From: F23-B02 sp963625685
GTDB lineage: Bacteria; Bacillota; Clostridia; Oscillospirales; Oscillospiraceae
Length of the DNA: 5,308 bases
Direction: 5' to 3'
NCBI GenBank assembly: GCA_963625685.1
Contig: CAVFTR010000032.1
Coordinates: forward strand, 1 to 5,308
A program made the position numbers and the translations under genes. Shown here piece after piece: positions 3,156-5,308 of the stretch. How positions within the stretch are numbered: position 1 is the stretch's first letter; each line of letters opens with the position of its first letter. The notes under the pieces are model-generated. The model made no database searches. It was given only the letters and a program-made list of their open reading frames with translations, and was not told the origin of the DNA.

Positions 3156-5087
3156 ATGTCGGATATTAACGAGAAGATCACACAGGAATACGACGCATCA
3201 AAGATCCAGGTGCTCGAGGGACTGGAGGCAGTCCGCAAGCGCCCGGGCATGTATATAGGCTCGACCTCGTCCTCGGGTCTGCACCACCTCGTATACGAGA
3301 TCGTCGACAACTCCATCGACGAGGCGCTGGCCGGCTACTGCGACCGCATCGAGGTCATCATCGAGCCCGGCGACGTCATATGCGTGCGCGACAACGGCCG
3401 CGGCATCCCCGTGGATATCCAGGAGCAGACCGGCAAGAGCGCGCTCGAGGTCGTATTCACCGTGCTGCACGCCGGCGGCAAGTTCGGCGGCGGAGGCTAC
3501 AAGGTATCCGGCGGCCTGCACGGCGTCGGCGCGTCGGTCGTCAACGCCATGAGCGAGTGGCTCGTCGTGCACGTGCACAAAAACGGCAAGATCTACGAGA
3601 TGAAGTTCTCCCGCGGCGATATAACGCAGGAGATGAGGATAGTCGGCGAGACAGACCGCAGCGGCACGACCGTAAGGTTCAAGCCCGACCCCGAGATGTT
3701 CGACGACACCGTGTACGATTACGACACCCTGCACACCCGCATGCGCGAGCAGGCCTTCCTGAACGGCGGCCTGTATATTTCCACCGAGGACAGGCGCGAG
3801 GGCAGGGAGCAGAAGGACGAGATGTGCTACGCCGGCGGCATCCGGGAGTTCGTATCGTTCATAAATCAGAACAAGACCCCCCTGCACAGCGAGGTCATCT
3901 ACATGAAGGGCGAGCGGTCCGACTCCGAGGCCGAGATCGCGCTGCAATATAACGACAGCTACAACGAGGTCATCGTCTCCTTTGCAAACAACATCCACAC
4001 GCCCGAGGGCGGCATGCACGAGACCGGCTTCCGCACGGCCTTGACGCGCGTGCTCAACGCCTACGGCACGAAGGCCGGCATACTCAAAAACGACGACAAG
4101 CTCTCCGGCGAGGACTGCCGCGAGGGCATGACCGCGATAATCTCCGTCAAGCTCACCGAGCCGCAGTTCGAGGGTCAGACCAAGGCGAAGCTCGGCAACA
4201 GCGAGATGCGCACGCTGGTCGACAGCGTGGTGAGCGATAAGCTCGAGCAGTTTTTGGAGGAAAATCCCGCCGTCGGCAAGGCGATACTCGAAAAGGCGAT
4301 GACCGCCTCCCGCGCCCGCGAGGCCGCGCGCAAGGCCCGCGAGTCCGTGCGCAGGAAAACGGGGCTCGAGTCCGGGCAGATGCCGGATAAGCTGCGCGAC
4401 TGCAACGAGCGCGACGCCTCGCTCACGGAGCTGTACATCGTCGAGGGCGACTCGGCAGGCGGCTCGGCGACGCAGGGGCGCGACTCGCGCTTCCAGGCCA
4501 TCCTCCCCCTGTGGGGCAAGATGCTCAACGTCGAAAAGGCGCGCGCTGACAAGGTCTACGGCAACGACAAGCTCGCGCCGGTCATAACCGCGCTGGGCGC
4601 CGGCATCGGCGACGAATTCGACGTAAACAAGCTCAGATACCACAAGATAGTCATCATGGCCGATGCCGACGTCGACGGCGCGCATATCCGCACGCTGATG
4701 CTGACCTTCTTCTTCCGCTTCATGCGCCCGCTCATCGAGCAGGGCTATGTATATTCCGCCGTGCCGCCGCTGTATAAGCTCACCCGCGGCAAGACCTCGC
4801 GCGTTGCCTTCTCCGACGAGGAGCGCGACCGCGTCTCGGCCGAGCTGCGCGGCGACAACCCGAACGCGAAGGTCGATATCTCGCGCTTCAAGGGCCTGGG
4901 CGAGATGGACCCGCACGAGCTGTGGGAGACCACCATGAACCCCGAGACGCGCACCCTGCGCCGCATCTGCCTCGACGACGCCGTCAAGGCCGACGAGATA
5001 TTCACCATCCTCATGGGCGAGCAGGTCGAGCCGCGCAAGGCCTTCATCGAGGAAAACGCCAAATACGCCGTAAATCTCGATTTTTAG
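3156..5087 (+). CDS. gyrB: DNA gyrase subunit B
   Basis: A complete 643-residue GyrB of Gram-positive size. With GyrA it forms the A2B2 gyrase that introduces negative supercoils using ATP. The GHKL ATPase domain (about 1-220) shows EIVDNSIDEAL at 48-58 (catalytic Glu48, Mg-binding Asn52), DNGRGIP at 79-85 and the ATP lid GGGGYKVSGGLHGVG at 111-125. The transducer domain (about 221-390) carries the QTK loop at 341-343. The TOPRIM domain shows EGDSAGGSA at 430-438 and DADVDG at 503-508, giving the metal ligands Glu430, Asp503 and Asp505. The GyrB C-terminal block RFKGLGEMDPHELW lies at 577-590 and the protein ends NLDF. An in-frame TAG at 3150-3152 rules out a longer product; AAAGG at 3142-3146 is the likely ribosome binding site. 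Unlike the three genes before it, it is preceded by a long gap and probably has its own promoter. gyrA is expected downstream. Confidence 0.99.
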   Translation: MSDINEKITQEYDASKIQVLEGLEAVRKRPGMYIGSTSSSGLHHLVYEIVDNSIDEALAGYCDRIEVIIEPGDVICVRDNGRGIPVDIQEQTGKSALEVVFTVLHAGGKFGGGGYKVSGGLHGVGASVVNAMSEWLVVHVHKNGKIYEMKFSRGDITQEMRIVGETDRSGTTVRFKPDPEMFDDTVYDYDTLHTRMREQAFLNGGLYISTEDRREGREQKDEMCYAGGIREFVSFINQNKTPLHSEVIYMKGERSDSEAEIALQYNDSYNEVIVSFANNIHTPEGGMHETGFRTALTRVLNAYGTKAGILKNDDKLSGEDCREGMTAIISVKLTEPQFEGQTKAKLGNSEMRTLVDSVVSDKLEQFLEENPAVGKAILEKAMTASRAREAARKARESVRRKTGLESGQMPDKLRDCNERDASLTELYIVEGDSAGGSATQGRDSRFQAILPLWGKMLNVEKARADKVYGNDKLAPVITALGAGIGDEFDVNKLRYHKIVIMADADVDGAHIRTLMLTFFFRFMRPLIEQGYVYSAVPPLYKLTRGKTSRVAFSDEERDRVSAELRGDNPNAKVDISRFKGLGEMDPHELWETTMNPETRTLRRICLDDAVKADEIFTILMGEQVEPRKAFIEENAKYAVNLDF

Positions 5088-5088
5088 A

Positions 5089-5168
5089 GGCGATTTTACG
5101 CACCTACGGATACGTATAGTGCGGTTGCCCGAATCGAAAATGCCGACGAAACCGCGAATCTGTCGCAC
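5089..5168 (+). repeat. Border module C, copy C6
   Basis: Begins GGCGATTTTACG one base after the gyrB stop, then CACCTACGGATACG, GTGCGGTTGCCCGAATCG and TGCCGACGAAACCGC. It occupies the same place relative to gyrB as C1 does to remB, and leads into A5. Confidence 0.72.
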
Positions 5169-5175
5169 CCCCATT

Positions 5176-5225
5176 GGCGCCCCTGTGTAAGGGGAGCTGG
5201 CAGCCGTAAGGCTGACTGAGGGGTT
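5176..5225 (+). repeat. Repeat module A, copy A5
   Basis: Hairpin 1 GCGCCCCT / AGGGGAGC with loop GTGTA (one mismatched pair), hairpin 2 CAGCC-GTAA-GGCTG at 5201-5214, tail CTGAGGGGTTG. Module B8 follows after 12 bases. Confidence 0.83.
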
Positions 5226-5237
5226 GCCGCTCCCCTT

Positions 5238-5285
5238 GCCTTCCCCTTGAGGGGAAGGTGTCGGCGTAGCCGACGGATGAGGTGT
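5238..5285 (+). repeat. Repeat module B, copy B8
   Basis: CCTTCCCC / GGGGAAGG, GTCGGC-GTA-GCCGAC, GGATGAGGTGT; the module itself matches B1. Confidence 0.88.
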
Positions 5286-5294
5286 CATCAGATC

Positions 5295-5308
5295 GCGGCG
5301 ACAGCCGC
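5295..5308 (+). repeat. Short GC hairpin, module F copy F3, at window edge
   Basis: GCGGC-GACA-GCCGC, identical to 3001-3014, preceded by the linker CATCAGATC after B8. The island continues beyond the window. Confidence 0.6.

Noticed and set aside
145..5285. CRISPR array, suggested by many similar ~48-bp repeats
   Set aside because: The copies are irregularly spaced, in both orientations, have variable stems and no uniform spacers, and no cas gene is present.
3198..5288. A 696-codon open frame on the minus strand across gyrB
   Set aside because: It is a mirror of gyrB produced by high third-position GC; the product is low-complexity (Ala, Leu, Val, Arg, Asp) with no recognisable domain, while gyrB on the plus strand is unmistakable.

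Overview
The window is an origin-proximal segment of a Gram-positive chromosome, most likely a GC-rich member of the class Clostridia (Oscillospirales-like gut lineage). The gene order S4-domain protein YaaA, recF, remB, gyrB is the classic Bacillota dnaA-dnaN-yaaA-recF-remB-gyrB-gyrA arrangement, and RemB (DUF370) is essentially a Bacillota marker. The genus is inference; no rRNA is present. dnaN would be expected to the left and gyrA to the right, but neither is in the window.

Layout: 1-577 is a non-coding island built of repeats. 578-2129 holds three tightly coupled genes: yaaA/recF overlap by ATGA and recF/remB by one base (TGATG). 2130-3155 is a second non-coding stretch of about 1 kb. 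Its first 920 bases are a repeat island bounded by inverted copies of one 29-bp sequence, and only the last ~105 bases, with a perfect palindrome and a possible -10 box, look like native gyrB leader. 3156-5087 is an intact gyrB. 5088-5308 begins a third repeat island that runs off the window.

The genes are ordinary core genes: RecF loads repair functions at gapped DNA, GyrB is the ATPase subunit of DNA gyrase, RemB is a small predicted DNA-binding regulator, and the S4 protein is a small predicted RNA-binding protein.

The unusual content is the repeats. I distinguish a small set of modules: A (stem with CTCCCC, loop GTGTA), B (stem with CTTCCCC, loop TTGA), C (about 80 bp, found at gene borders), D (about 132 bp, with a GC-rich palindrome) and F (short GC hairpin). 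A and B share a two-hairpin plan with a GAGGTGT- or GAGGGGTTG-type tail. Across copies the stems change sequence while keeping pairing, and the second hairpin's loop is nearly always GNA or GNAA closed by C-G when read in one orientation. Modules are ordered C-A-B (or the mirror), nested and paired head-to-head, so the islands read as composite, non-autonomous MITE/REP-like elements packed into every gap of an essential operon except between the overlapping genes. No transposase, CRISPR, tRNA or rRNA is visible.
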